A DNA stretch of 64,000 bases from Pseudoscleropodium purum. Lineage: Eukaryota > Streptophyta > Bryopsida > Hypnales > Brachytheciaceae. The position numbers were made by a program, and so were the translations under genes. Under the pieces are notes generated by a model. The model did no database searches, was not told where the DNA came from, and saw nothing but the letters and a program-made list of their open reading frames with translations. The stretch spans positions 620,001 through 684,000 of the forward strand of contig OZ017805.1 in assembly GCA_963969395.1 (NCBI GenBank), in the 5' to 3' direction. Positions 51,482-63,000 of the stretch are shown here, piece by piece. Each line of letters begins with the position of its first letter. Positions within the stretch are counted from its first letter, which is position 1.

Positions 51482-52131
51482 TAGGGTTGACGAATCTCTA
51501 CGTCCGCCCCAAAATAGCGTCCGTTTTCCGAACGTCTGGACGTCCAGACGCAGCGTCCCTCCCGCCGTCGGAAGGCGGACGGATGGGGCGGCTTAGAAAA
51601 CCCGTTTTGGATTTTTTGTTTTGATTGTTTTCACCAATGAGAGATTGAGAGTGAAGTCATTTTGATTTTGATTTTTCTTATATTGCAATTGCAATTCAAT
51701 AGAGTTGTATATCACTATTTATGTAAAAGCTAAAATATGAAATATATTTTTAATTTTTTTTGTTGAATTTCATTTTGATTTAGAAACAAAATCACTTTAA
51801 AATCCAGCGAGATGTATATCATCAATAAACAAACAATTTTATAATAAAATGATTGAAGAAACCATTGTCATTTGTCAACATGAGCTCTATATATCATGAG
51901 CAGCTAAACAATCAAACATCTAAATTCACATCTCCACAATTCCTATGGACGCCAATCCACATCTCCTCTAACCTCAGCCCCACTACTCTCTCCTGCAGCT
52001 CTCTGTTCAAAATCTTCATTATTGGAGTCATCTTCATTGTCAGAGTCATCTTCATTGTTGGAATCAAGTATCGTTGTCTCCTTCAAGTCTTCTCTCGAAG
52101 TAGGTTTACTCCCTTCTTTCGAATTTTATTT

Positions 52132-55100
52132 TTATTTTTTTACTTTGACAAAATGATTAAAGGCTTTTTGAATAGGAACCTTTCTTTTCTTTCTATTTGA
52201 CAAAGTAGCAACATTTTCATCAAGAGGGGTCCTATTCTTCACTGGAAAGATAGCAAAAGGTTGCATTTCTCTTTTCGCTTTCAAGTTACTCGATTCTTGA
52301 ACCATCAATCTCGATGTAGAGTCGACATGTCCATGAACGGTTATCTCCACTTTGGCTTTCTTTTGAAGTAATAGAGTGCCGTTTGTTGATTTGATGGGTT
52401 CTTGCGCCATTCTTTTTCCTAAAATGCGAGCACGCAAAGATGCCAATGGCATCCGATCACTATCCGTTTCACTTAGGCTTGTAGGTGATGACGCTACTTT
52501 CCGTAGATTACCGCCTATATAAATTTCTTTGGAAATGTTCATTATGCGTTTTCCATATCCAAAGCTTTGAGAATCATTCAATCGTGTGCTAACAGACTTC
52601 AACGGTATAGGTGGAAGAGCACTAGATCTCGGTACTTCAAAAATTGACTTCATTTGCTCTTTTCCTTTATCACTCTTCACAATTGCCGAATTTGTGACTG
52701 CCATCCTAAGTGAATCATTATTTTTCTGTACCGCAGTATTTGGTTCCCCCTCATTACCACTATTGTTGCCCACATTTTTTGGAACGTCCACCTCCATGAC
52801 CGCATCTTCTCTTTTGTCGTTTCCTTGCACTACATTTAATGCCACAGATGGAGATTGAGAAATTACAACTTCTTCATTTCTCCCCTCATCACCAATAGCA
52901 TTCTCATTGATTTTCACCTCTTTGGCAATAGCGTTTGCCTTTTTCGATAGAATGTTTTCGCTATTCAAGAATCCCATTCCATTGCAATATGCAATTAAAG
53001 AAGGTAGATTCTCTTGTACCTCTACATTGTCCTCGTCTTCACAAAAGGTATATGCATCGTTTACATTGTCGGGAACCACATCCTTGCGGTTTAGATGATA
53101 ATCATGCATATCATTCACCAAATCGAGAAAGCCTTCCATAACGTCTTCATCTCCCCATGATTGAAGTCATCTCTGCCATCTACAACTGAAAGGGCCTTTT
53201 CCAAATCCTCGTCATCATCGTCATCATCGTCTTCTAACGTCGGCCTATCTGAATCCTCTAATTCCATTGGATCCATATTATCATTGTACCATTTTTTTTT
53301 CATCTTTATCCTTCGATGCGTTTAATACTTTGGAATTAGTATACACGTACACCAAATCCGCTGCTCTCTCCGGCTTCAATTTATTTCGAGATTTGTTGTG
53401 AACAAAAGAATAGTTGCTCCAATTCCGTTCACATGAAGATGATGACACCGGTTGAGCCAATATCCTCTTCGCTAATGGAGCTATAAACTTGCGACATGCA
53501 CCTTCAAAATCCCACCAAGCATGTGCGGACAACATTTGATCTCCCGGATTCAACATATTGTAGAATGGAGGTTCCTTGTGTCGAAAAGCCACAAATTCCT
53601 TCACCACTGCTGCATATTCATCCGGTTTACATATTCTTTCCAAAACTTTCTTACATCCTGACATTGCATCTGCGTCATCCGTTAGCTCTTTGTCATGAAG
53701 AAGGTATGGATTCAAAAGAGCTGCGACTGATTGGAGATCGTTGTCCACCATTTTTCTTCGGGCATAAAAAGACTGTACCAATGGAATTGCAAGTTCTTCT
53801 AGCAAACAAAATGGTAGACTTTGTAATCCGTTCACGTGCTTCTCTAACTTCCTCATGATATGAAACACCTTCCCCATGCATGGTGATTTTGAATCCAAAT
53901 CGCAGAGTGCACATATGATTGGTTCAACCATCTCCACATAATTGATGGACCGATTCCAAAAATGGTCATCAAGAACAATTTTCTTCACCGCTAAGGCCAA
54001 GTCTTTTGGTTGGACTTTGGCTCCACGTTTCTTCTTGAAAGTATGTACATACTCAACCCATTGCGGATCTACCACCATTTGTTCCAATGCTCTTCTCAAT
54101 TTTGTCAAACGCTCCATCATGATAAATTTAGAGGCGAACCTTGTATCCCCAAGCATCAAGAGACCAAGATTTGGCGAATACTTTCGCAATAGAACTAGCG
54201 GCATATGTCACTTCTTGATAAATTTAGCTACAAGAACTCCTTTATCCAATTTGGAAGCAATCCATTTCTGTGCAGCCCAATCTTTCAACAACAAATTCAA
54301 TGCATGTACCACGCACCTTTGGTAAAAAATATGAGGATATTTTGCAGATATTACATCCCATGCGAACGGATTCACGGGAGCATTATCCGTAGTTATTAAC
54401 ACGACGTTCTTGAATCCCACTTGTTCAATGAACTTTTCCAACACAGCTGCCAAGTACTCCGCATTTTTTCCACAACCACTTGTATCTACAGATCCAAGAA
54501 ATTCTTCACTTGCGGATGATACAAGCATGGCATTGATGAGAGGTCGATTAGTCACTGAGCTCCATCCATCAATGGACAATGTTGCTTCAAATTTTCGAAT
54601 GCTATCTTCCGTCCGTGCATTCAACTGTATCTGAATGTTGGTCTTTGCCTCATTCAACAATTTGTACCGAAGGTCGTGGTATGAGGGAGGAATGTATGGC
54701 CTACCGAACGCAGCCGTTTTCTTCACTGCTTCTTTAAAAGCTGGATTTCGAGCCACGGAAAATGGTATGTTTGCCGAATAAAAAAAATTTGCCCACACTA
54801 AATGTAATTTGCATCTATGACCTTCTTCAAACCCATTCACTAAGCTACCTTGCCTCTGAGGCCTAGAACTTGATGCCCTCAGGGTTTCACGTTCACCAGA
54901 AGCTTTTGTACTCAAAATCATTTCAGTTGTGGCACATACCATTAATACCAATTCTTTGGACGTTGGACAAGAGTCTTCGTGGTCAGAATGCGACACAGCC
55001 TTTCTGGCCAAAAACTCTTGGACATCTGAAAGGCCAGGGTTGCCATCCACATTGTCCATTACAACGCGTTTTGGAAAAACTCCTTCGCAATGCCGAAATA

Positions 55101-55299
55101 AATCTCGAACTGCCATTGGTAATCGTAGACAAAGGCTCACCCCTTTATCACGTACACCTCCAGGCACAGAATAGCCTAAGTGGATGAACATACGGCTGAG
55201 CCTCCTTGACATGATGGCTTTGCAAAGCCTACATTTTACTTTACCATCCTCTTGCACACTATACCAAGGAGAAAAATCCCCCGTCGGTTTGGCCCCCAT
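52132..55299 (-). pseudogene. hAT-family transposase, disrupted
   Basis: The likely start is the ATG at 55297-55299; the frame open from 55341 lacks an upstream ATG. Order from the N-terminus: a BED-type zinc-finger-like CRLC with a following His; a DUF659-like part with ANIPFSVARNPAF, IDGWSS and TTDNAPVN (acidic residues of the RNase H-like core); CVVHALNLLLKD; then DTRFASKFIMMERL; and the C-terminal hAT dimerisation region WWDFEGACRKFIAPLAKRIL...SSCERNWSNYSFVHNKSRNKL. An in-frame TGA at 54208-54210 separates the first two thirds, an extra A in a 9-A run (53292-53300) shifts frame after the dimerisation region, and a further shift occurs near 53150. Beyond it, an Asp-rich run and a 335-residue Ser/Lys-rich tail (52132-53139) without known domains follow. 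The protein would cut and paste elements bearing its termini if intact; as read it is broken. Confidence 0.88.
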
Positions 55300-55611
55300 A
55301 CTGACAAGTGTACATTTTACCTCAATTTCAAAAGAAACCAATAGAATGTTTTAAATTTGAAACCCACAACGTGACAATGTATACAATATCAATGAAATTA
55401 GTCACACAAAGCTTTGAAAATCAAAGCCCCCCCCGTCCACCGAACTATACATTACCAAGCAAGAGACTTAATAAATTGAAGCTCATAGCCCTTGGAAATC
55501 TTAGCGTTCGGTTTTTCGAGAGTGAATACCAAAGCTTCTCTTCTAACATTTATAGTCCCCTCCAAAAAATTAAAGGTTCATTTTTAAGGTTTCCATTCAA
55601 AAACAAGCAAC

Positions 55612-55893
55612 GGCCCGGACGGGGTTGAAGCGGACGAGCGGACGGGCAAACAGGCCGGACGGGGCAGACGGGGCGGGCAAGCGAACGGACCGGTCGGACA
55701 AGGCAGACGGACGGGGCGGGCGGACAGGCCAGACGGATCGGACGGATGGGTTGGACAGGCGGTTAGATGCGGCGGACGGGGCGGGCGGACGGGACTGTCC
55801 GCACTGTCCGCCTTCCGATGCCGTCCGTGCTTTGGACACGCCGACCGCCCCACTTAAACACTGATCGCCGACGGCGTCCGCCCAGCTGTCCAT
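55612..55893. repeat. CpG-dense CGGAC/GTCCG array, hAT right arm
   Basis: Dozens of CGGACGG, CGGGCGGAC and GTCCGCC words in an otherwise AT-rich setting. A GAAGCGGACG...GCGGACGGG motif also occurs in the right half of the 3205 element. It probably corresponds to subterminal transposase-binding repeats of the hAT family, by analogy with the clustered short motifs of Ac/Ds-type elements. The open frames on both strands here are artefacts of the stop-poor repeat. Confidence 0.75.
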
Positions 55894-55905
55894 TGGAGCA
55901 TCCTA

Positions 55906-57950
55906 TGAGGCCATTATTACTCAAAAAGAGCGCTAACATTTCAAAAAAAAACAGCCTAATAATCACTACTAAATGAGGATCAATGTAATTGATTTATCAT
56001 TTTATATTAAAAAAAAATGTAAACCCTAAACCCTATACCCTAATTACCCTAAATCTTTTCTTTTCTCCCCTAAATTGTTTTACGAATGAGGGGAATGTGG
56101 TTAAATTCAATATGTTTGGATTATTTACTCATATTATCCTTCTAAATAGGTTTTGAGAAGATCTGAAGATGGTGGGAATTTTTTTAAAGTTCATTAGGAA
56201 ATCAAATGTTTTGCAGAAATAGTCAATTCCTTTTTCATCGTAAGCAAATGAAATTTTAAAAAAAAGCCCCAATACATAATTAGAATAATAGTTTAATGGA
56301 TTTCAACCTCATGATATTTAATGAAAGGTTGTGATTTCTCATTAAAAGTGCATCACGATCTTCAAATGAACATCGAGTCTTTCATATTTTTTAAAACATA
56401 GAAAAATTCGTTACTTGAGTTGGTTGAGTAGAATACATTATACACTTATACATGTGCTATATTTATTTTGAAGGGTAATTCCAATATTCTTATTTTAGAT
56501 GTTTTTACATATTAATTTTAAAAAAGAGGATTCATTGTTTAAAGATCTAAAAAATTGACAAACATAATTTCTATTATAAATAGGAATTGAATTCGGAATT
56601 CGAATTTTGAAATGATTCAAATGAACAAGATATTGATTATAAAATATTTCTTTGTTTGAGTTTTCAAAATGAATTCATGAAACAATTGTAAACTTTTGAA
56701 CTTAGGTATATGATATTGTTTTTGGTTTGGACTTTGTAGAGTATAATACTTCAATTTTAATCCTAAATAAATGAAAAACTTCACATAAATGAAATGTTTC
56801 TATGTATTGCACAAAGATTTCTACCAATTACTATGATTATTAAATACATTGTTACATTTCATAAAATATTCTATATAGAAAGAAAAAATCATTTGAGTTT
56901 TCAATCATGATAAACAATGTCTTCTACTCTTTCTGTTATATGTTCATTTTGTATAACGTGTACATTGTACAATCTTTGAGAGCAGGGTAGTTCATTTTTG
57001 ACTCTCATTGAAATAGAAAATATATTTGTGTTTGGATTTTGAAATCATTATGTATTCTACAGTCTTGCAAAAATGCATCTTGCTCCTTTCTTTGAATCCT
57101 TTTGATATATTTTTTTTTTTCCCTTTGTTTTCTCGTAGGGCTCTTGTTTTCTTGTTCTCTTCATTTGACCAACCTATTTGGCTTGGCTCTTAGTTTTTTT
57201 TTTTAATGCAATGGTTTATGCATATGTTATAAAAAATATATATTATTTATTTAAAATTAATATATTGATGAACAAACGCATAAAGGCATTGAATCCTTTC
57301 ACATTTAAAGTTATAAATCTATCATAAATCACTCTTGCAAATTTGAATGATTGAATCGAAAATTTGAAAATGTAATTACAAGAGCTTTCAATTCAATCAA
57401 TTGCATAAATTATAAATGTTGAAATGCAACTCGTATGAGTTTAGCATCTATGAAGATTAATTCATGTCATCCACATGCAATTTTCCAATTTAATAAAATG
57501 CAATTGAGTACTTCAATTTCTTTCCCTTCAATTCTTCAAGTAACATTCACTTCATATCTTTCTCTATTTGTTTATTTAATTTTTGGGAACAAATGGAGAA
57601 ACCATCTTTGTCTATATTTGAACATGCACTCTTATTTGATTGATGAAGAATAGATTTATGAAATATATAATCATTGATTTGTTCATGTTGATTTATCTAA
57701 TATATTTTATGTATATATATATATATCATTAAAGGAGTATGGAAGATAAGATTGATAGATTGTGTTTGAATGTTGTTGATTTTGAAATGATTTAGTACTA
57801 TATCATTTATAAGAATATTATAATAGTATTATGTTATAATATTCCTAAAACAATTGCAACAAATATTAAAATACATGCTAAGTTAGGTTTGTTAGCCTAC
57901 CAATTGTTCATTAATAGACATAATTGAATAGCCCCCTTCAATGAAACATT
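55906..57950. other. AT-rich intergenic sequence, no gene seen
   Basis: No supported gene. Contains a telomere-like block at 56020-56050 and an (AT)n run at about 57711-57727. The frame at 57435-57653 has no recognisable motif. Confidence 0.45.
56020..56050. repeat. Short CCCTAAA-type telomere-like block
   Basis: AAACCCTAAACCCTATACCC followed by TAATTACCCTAAA gives about three degenerate plant telomere units in the C-rich orientation, close to the right edge of the hAT element. Confidence 0.7.
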
Positions 57951-58140
57951 CAATATCTAATATCTTACAATCCAAATGGTGGATTTGTCTAAAATTTTTT
58001 CCACATCTTTTCCAACTAATTTACTACAATATCCTACAGTTACATGTGCCCAAAAGTATTTTTCTTCTAAGACTTGGTATTTGCACTACTAATGGCAGTT
58101 TTGAAGTGTTTTTAGTGAAAAGAACTTGAGGGGCTAAACA
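57951..58140. repeat. Fragment related to the CACTA-type element
   Basis: AATATCTTACAATCCAAA, GTGCCCAAAAGTAT, GGCAGTTTTGAAGTGTTTTT and AACTTGAGGGGCTAAACA match, in the same order and orientation, phrases at about 1258-1460 in the 656-1627 element. No termini are present here. Confidence 0.6.
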
Positions 58141-58582
58141 TCTATACCGTTAGATTTTGAAAAAAGAACAATTTTCTTCATTGGGGATAACTATAAGTCT
58201 ATGCTCTTTTTCGATAGCCAAAACACACTTGCAAGGACTTGGACATATAGCGGTTTATTAAGTGATTAGATGTCAACTAATTCAATTTAATAGTAGAATT
58301 TTTATTCAACTACCTTCTTACAATTGCTTTATACACAATGCAACGTGAATATTTGGGTACTTATATTAAACGTCGTAATCCTTTCGTGAATTTTTGCACA
58401 TTTTAGCTCATATCGTTGTACAAAAATATCATTTACCAAGAATTCATAAATTTGGTCATAAAGGAAGGCTACCTTTATTAATTTCAAATTTTACATTGAA
58501 TGAATGAAAAGTTAGTTGGACTATATAGTGCCATGAAGACCTTTGTTTATCGTGCAAAATATGGATGTCGAAGCGCTTTAGG
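58141..58582. other. AT-rich spacer, no gene seen
   Basis: No frame or repeat of note before the sudden switch to GC-rich sequence at about 58580. Confidence 0.4.
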
Positions 58583-58985
58583 GTGAAACCGCCCCGTCCG
58601 CCCTCGTACTCGTCCGCCCTCGTACTCGTCCGCCCCATCCACTCAGACCCCCGTCCGCCGTCCACCTTGTCTGCCCCGTCTACCCCGTCTGCCCAGACCC
58701 TTGTCCGCCCAGACCCCGTCCGGCCTGATACCTGTCTGCCATATCCGCCCAGTCCGCCCCGATACCCGTCCGCCCCGTTACGGCTGATGCGTCCGCCCCC
58801 CCGGACTGTCCGATCGGGTAGATGCCAGATTTTTCCGCCCGTGGCCGTCCGATTAGGCGGATGGGGCTCTAGGGTTTCGGGGAGGCGGATGGCCAATCCG
58901 TCCGCCACCCCCGGCCCGTCCGATCGGGCGAATGGTTTAGGGCCGTCCGCCCTTATAAGAGGGGCGGATGGGCCGTCTGCGTTGT
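58583..58985. repeat. CpG-dense GTCCGCC array
   Basis: A 400-bp island of GTCCGCCC words, including a 16-bp direct duplication of GTCCGCCCTCGTACTC (about 58606-58640). It resembles the hAT arms in vocabulary. The left edge reads TTTAGGGTGA, only partly like the hAT terminus, and no 8-bp target duplication was found. A TATA-like CTTATAAGAGG at 58952 lies about 220 bases before the ATG at 59176, so it could also act as a promoter. Frames at 58456-58908 and 58565-59008 are repeat artefacts. Confidence 0.6.
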
Positions 58986-59175
58986 TACTTTTGCTTTGCC
59001 CCTTGTGAATACAAGGTGGAGCGGAGAGCTTGGTGATTCATCCTCCATTGGCTCCTTTCCGAGGCAAGGCAAGAGTGGTTTATTGGGGCCCCCTTGTTGC
59101 CAATTTTTTGAATACTTGCGCGTGAATTCACATTTAAATTAGAAAATTTCATCTATATCAGTTTCATTTGTCACG

Positions 59176-59532
59176 ATGACGAAGGGGAATAAGAAGGTTG
59201 CGAAGCTTAAACATGGAGAGGGACCATTGAACTTGGAAGTAGCTCGCCAAAGTCCTTCGGAAGAATGCAAGAAATTCATGATGGAGCGCATCGTTCAATT
59301 TTATGAATCGGAAACAACATTGTCTTTAGACAATAAGTACATCAGATATCAAGAGGAGTGCGTGTCTAAATTCAAGGTAGACATGACACAGATGTTGTTG
59401 GATGCATTGAATGTGGCAAAGTGGCATGATGAAATGCATAAAACGTACTTCACCAAATGTTTGGAGAACAAGGTTCATGACGCTTTGCGGAATTCCAAAG
59501 TCATTTTGGTTAAATATGGCAAGGAATATTGA
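59176..59532 (+). CDS. Hypothetical protein or gene fragment
   Basis: A 118-residue frame beginning MTKGNKKVAKLKHGEG, with a basic N-terminus and a helical, charged body (ECKKFMMERIVQFYESE, WHDEMHKTYFTKCLENK). No membrane segment, signal peptide or known domain is apparent. After the stop, protein-like sequence continues (AHFEEVILKADLF, ALPDTTHVIAIDDRTM) in broken frames to about 59850. The reading is therefore more likely the first part of a disrupted gene or element than a complete small protein. The GC-rich island and TATA-like word lie upstream, and the copia LTR begins shortly downstream. Function unknown. Confidence 0.35.
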   Translation: MTKGNKKVAKLKHGEGPLNLEVARQSPSEECKKFMMERIVQFYESETTLSLDNKYIRYQEECVSKFKVDMTQMLLDALNVAKWHDEMHKTYFTKCLENKVHDALRNSKVILVKYGKEY

Positions 59533-59869
59533 TCCAATGACGCCCATTTTGAAGAAGTGATTCTGAAAGCGGACTTGTTTAGGGGGCGATGTGCTCCATT
59601 CGCCAAAACGCACAATCGAGTTGGTTCAATTGGTTGGTGGAAAAGCAATGATTGAGTTGCTGAAGCGGAAAGGACCAAACGGCACCTCATAGCACTTCCA
59701 GATACAACACACGTGATTGCTATTGATGATAGAACGATGAGAGGTGTATATGCAACGATTCAAAAGGTTCGTATTGAAGGATGTCCAGGAATACTTCCTC
59801 ATTGGGAGTTTGCGGCGAAGAAATTATTGAGATTACAAAGTCATGTATGAGAGAAAGGTTTTACTTAGA

Positions 59870-60080
59870 TGGTAGAACGATACATGAAGCCACATGAGTG
59901 GGCTCAACTTAAGCTAGAAGCCTTTCCTAGTTATCCACAAACCATGTGGGATAACTAACTACATTGGGCTGCCTTTGACTACGAGCAATACCCATGGACT
60001 CTAACACTAACTAAGTGTCTAAAGCTACTCCTAAGGCTAACTGTACATGGTCTACGCTAGTATGTACAAAATCTCTAACA
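59870..60080 (-). repeat. 3' LTR of the copia element (outer end uncertain)
   Basis: On the minus strand the LTR starts TGTTAGAGATTTTGTACATA at 60080, immediately after a short purine-rich GAAGTGGGAG (60090-60081) that suits a polypurine tract. It contains an inverted repeat, GTTATCCACA...TGTGGGATAAC (59930-59955). The distal CA end could not be fixed because the 5' LTR lies outside the window; a CA near 59870 is only a guess. Confidence 0.6.
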
Positions 60081-63000
60081 CTCCCACTTCGAGAGTGGTC
60101 AAAGGCGCGAAGCCCCAGCTTCTCAATGAAGCTTTGGTGTTGTGGCTTCCCAAGGGCCTTGGTCAGCACATCAACAACCATAGCTTGGGTAGGCACATAC
60201 TTGAGCTCAATCACCTCATCCTCCACTCGTTCACGAATGAAATGGTGTTGCACATCAGTGTGCTTCGTCCGAGAGTGATGGGTGGGATTCTTGGCCAAAG
60301 CAATGGCCCCTTGGTTGTCACAGCAGATGGGTGTGCTCCCCTCTTGCGCAAGACCAACATCAGCCAAGAGCTGCCTTAGCCAAATGGCCTCCTTCGTGGC
60401 TTGGCTCATGGCCATGTACTCGGCCTCCGTTGTAGAAAGAGCTATGGTGGGCTGCCTCTTGGAATTCCAAGTAATGGCACCCAATCCAAGCTTAAACACG
60501 TAGCCGGTGGTGGATCTCCTATCCCCCTCATCACCCGCCCAATCCGCATCACAATACCCATGCAAAGTCACATGGGCACCTCCAAGTTGCAACTCCATGC
60601 CAAGTGTGCCTTGAAGGTACCTCATCACCTGCTTCACCGCCGCCCAATGCATTGGGCCATACTTGGACATGTGTTGACTCACAACACTCACCGGAAAGGC
60701 CAAATCAGGCCTTGTGGCTACCATGGCATACATCAAGCACCCAACCGCTGCTTTGTAAGGCACACCTTGCATTTCAGCCCTCACCTCCTCGAATTCTTCA
60801 TCGGTGAGCTTGGGCAACTTTGCATGCGTGTCAAGTGGTGTACCTATGGCTTTGCACCCCTCCATGTTGAACCGCTTGAGAATCTCTTCAAAGTACTTGC
60901 GTTGGCTCATGGTGATGGTGCGGGCAGCTCTATCCCTCTTGAACTCCACTCCAAGGCAATACTTCAACTCTCCAAGGTCGGTCATCTCGTACTCCTTCTT
61001 GAGCATCGCCTTCACTTCAAGCATCTTGGGCATACTACTTGCAAGGAGGATCAGATCATCCACATAGAGGATCACAATCACCAAATGCTCACGACTTTGC
61101 AAGGTGTACAAAGAGTGATCAACGTGGCCTCTTCGAAACCCCTTCCTCACAAACATGCCATCAATATCTCGATACCAAATTCTCCCCGATTGCTTCAACC
61201 CGGGGTGTGCCTTCTTCAACTTGCACTTCAAATGCTTTTGGCCTTTTTGCACAAAGCCTTGGGGTTGATCCATGTAGATGACCTCCTCCAACTTGGGGTT
61301 GAGAAAAGCCGTCTTTACATCCATTTGGTGCATCTCCAAGTCCATGGCTGCCCCAAGAGTCACAATGCACCGAATGGTGCTAAACTTGGCAACGGGGGCA
61401 AAGGTCTCATTGAAGTCCTCTCCTTCCACTTGGGAAAACCCCCTAGCAACCAACCTTGCCTTGTACCTCACAATGTGACCCAAAGCATCCCTTTTGGTAG
61501 AGAAAACCCACTTACAACTCACACTTGATCTCTTGGGAGGGAGGGCTGCAAGCTCCCATGTCCCTTTGTCAATGAGGGCCTTGTACTCTTCTTGCATGGC
61601 CACCTCCCACTTTCTTGCATCTTCGCAACGCAACACCTCTCTAAGCGTGGATGGATCTCCAAGGAAAGCCACATTGGCTTGTTCTTCTTGTTGTTGGGGA
61701 AGAATGTGATTCAGCCACCAATCTCCAGGGGGCTTGCGGGTCCTCGTTAGATAACGTGGCTCCTCCGTGCCTTGATCTTCCTCACCAATGGGCTGATCTT
61801 GCTCTTGCTCCCTTGGTGAAGTGCTTGGAGAACCCGCCGTTGATCTCTTCACTTGAGGTGTGGTCACCTTCTTCTTGGGCTCTACAAAGTCCTCATCTTC
61901 AACACCTTGCTCTTCATCTTCATCTTCATCTTCTATGTGCACTCTTGGAGTTGTACCCACCTTTTGGGCTAGTCCTCCACTTCTGCCACTTGGGCTCATC
62001 TCCAAGAGCTTGGGATCAGCTCCTCCATCCTCCAAAAAGGTCACATCTCGGCACTTGATGATGGCCTTGGTCTCCACATTCATGAGCCTATAAGCCTTGG
62101 TTCCCTCACAATATCCAAGGAAAAGGCATTTGATGCCCTTGGGATCCAATTTCGTCCTCTTGGCACTGGGAACCAATGCATAGGCAATGCACCCAAAGGT
62201 GCGCATGTGAGACACGTGGGGCCTTGTCCCACTCCAAGCTTCTTGCGGTGTCTTGCTTGTCAACGCTTGGGTGGGGCACCGGTTCCTCGTGTAAACCGCA
62301 TTGGACACCGCCTCCCCCCAAAGCTCAAGCTTCAAACCTTGGCCATAAATCATGGCCCTTGCCATCTCCACAATGGTACGATTCGCACGCTCCGCTACGC
62401 CGTTTTGTTGAGGGGTGTAAGGTGCGGAAGTGTGGTGCTCAATGCCATGGGCCTTCAAGTACGCCTCAAAGGCCTTGGACACATACTCCCCTCCATTATC
62501 CGACCGCAGCACCTTCACCTTGCAATCCGATTGAACCTCCACGAGGGCCTTCCAAGTCTCAAAACGCCCAAACACCTCACTCTTGCACTTCAACATATAC
62601 ACCCAAATCTTGCGAGAGAAATCATCAATGAAGGTCACAAAATACCTTGCTCCTCCTATGGACGTGGTCTTCATCGGCCCGCACACATCCGAATGCACAA
62701 GCTGCAATGGCTTGGTGGCGCACGTTGCCCCATCCTTGGGGAAGGGCTGCCTCGCTTGTTTGCCCTCAATGCACCCCTTGCACACCATAGAATTCCAATC
62801 ATGCTTGCAAGAAGAGAGGTTCAGACCCTTCACCATGTGTTGGAGGCTCTTCATGCTCTTCACATTCAAGTGCCCAAGCCTCCTATGCCAAAGCTCCACA
62901 AGGTCTTCATGGGCTGATCCTTGGGCAACACACGCCATGGAAGTGCCATTCACCTTGGTGAAATGGAGGTGGTACAAGTTGCCCTCACGAGGGGCTGATG

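Larger units (their letters stand above)
51482..55905 (-). mobile_element. hAT transposon with transposase gene (right end uncertain)
   Basis: The left end TAGGGTTGACGAATC matches the terminus of the 3205 element. It is followed by the same TACGTCCGCCCCAAAATAGC motif and a GTCCG-rich arm. The block 51594-51723 differs from 3353-3483 at only about three positions in 130. The transposase gene occupies the interior on the minus strand, and a second GTCCG/CGGAC-rich arm follows at 55612-55893. The right terminus expected as TGTCAACCCTA is absent. The best candidate is CTGTCC...CATCCTA ending at 55905, and no copy of the left 8-bp flank ACCACCAC follows it. A rearranged or deleted right end is likely. 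Confidence 0.75.

Noticed and set aside
52586..55187. Plus-strand frames of up to 127 residues across the hAT gene
   Set aside because: Antisense shadows of the transposase and its tail.
55584..55976. Several overlapping frames around the right hAT arm
   Set aside because: Same reason: stop-poor CGGAC repeats give open frames in most readings.
58456..59008. Frames of about 150 residues on both strands
   Set aside because: Translation of the GTCCGCC array; compositional artefact.
58571..59060. A further complete hAT element around the 58.6-kb island
   Set aside because: The left edge only partly resembles the family terminus and no inverted partner or 8-bp duplication could be found.
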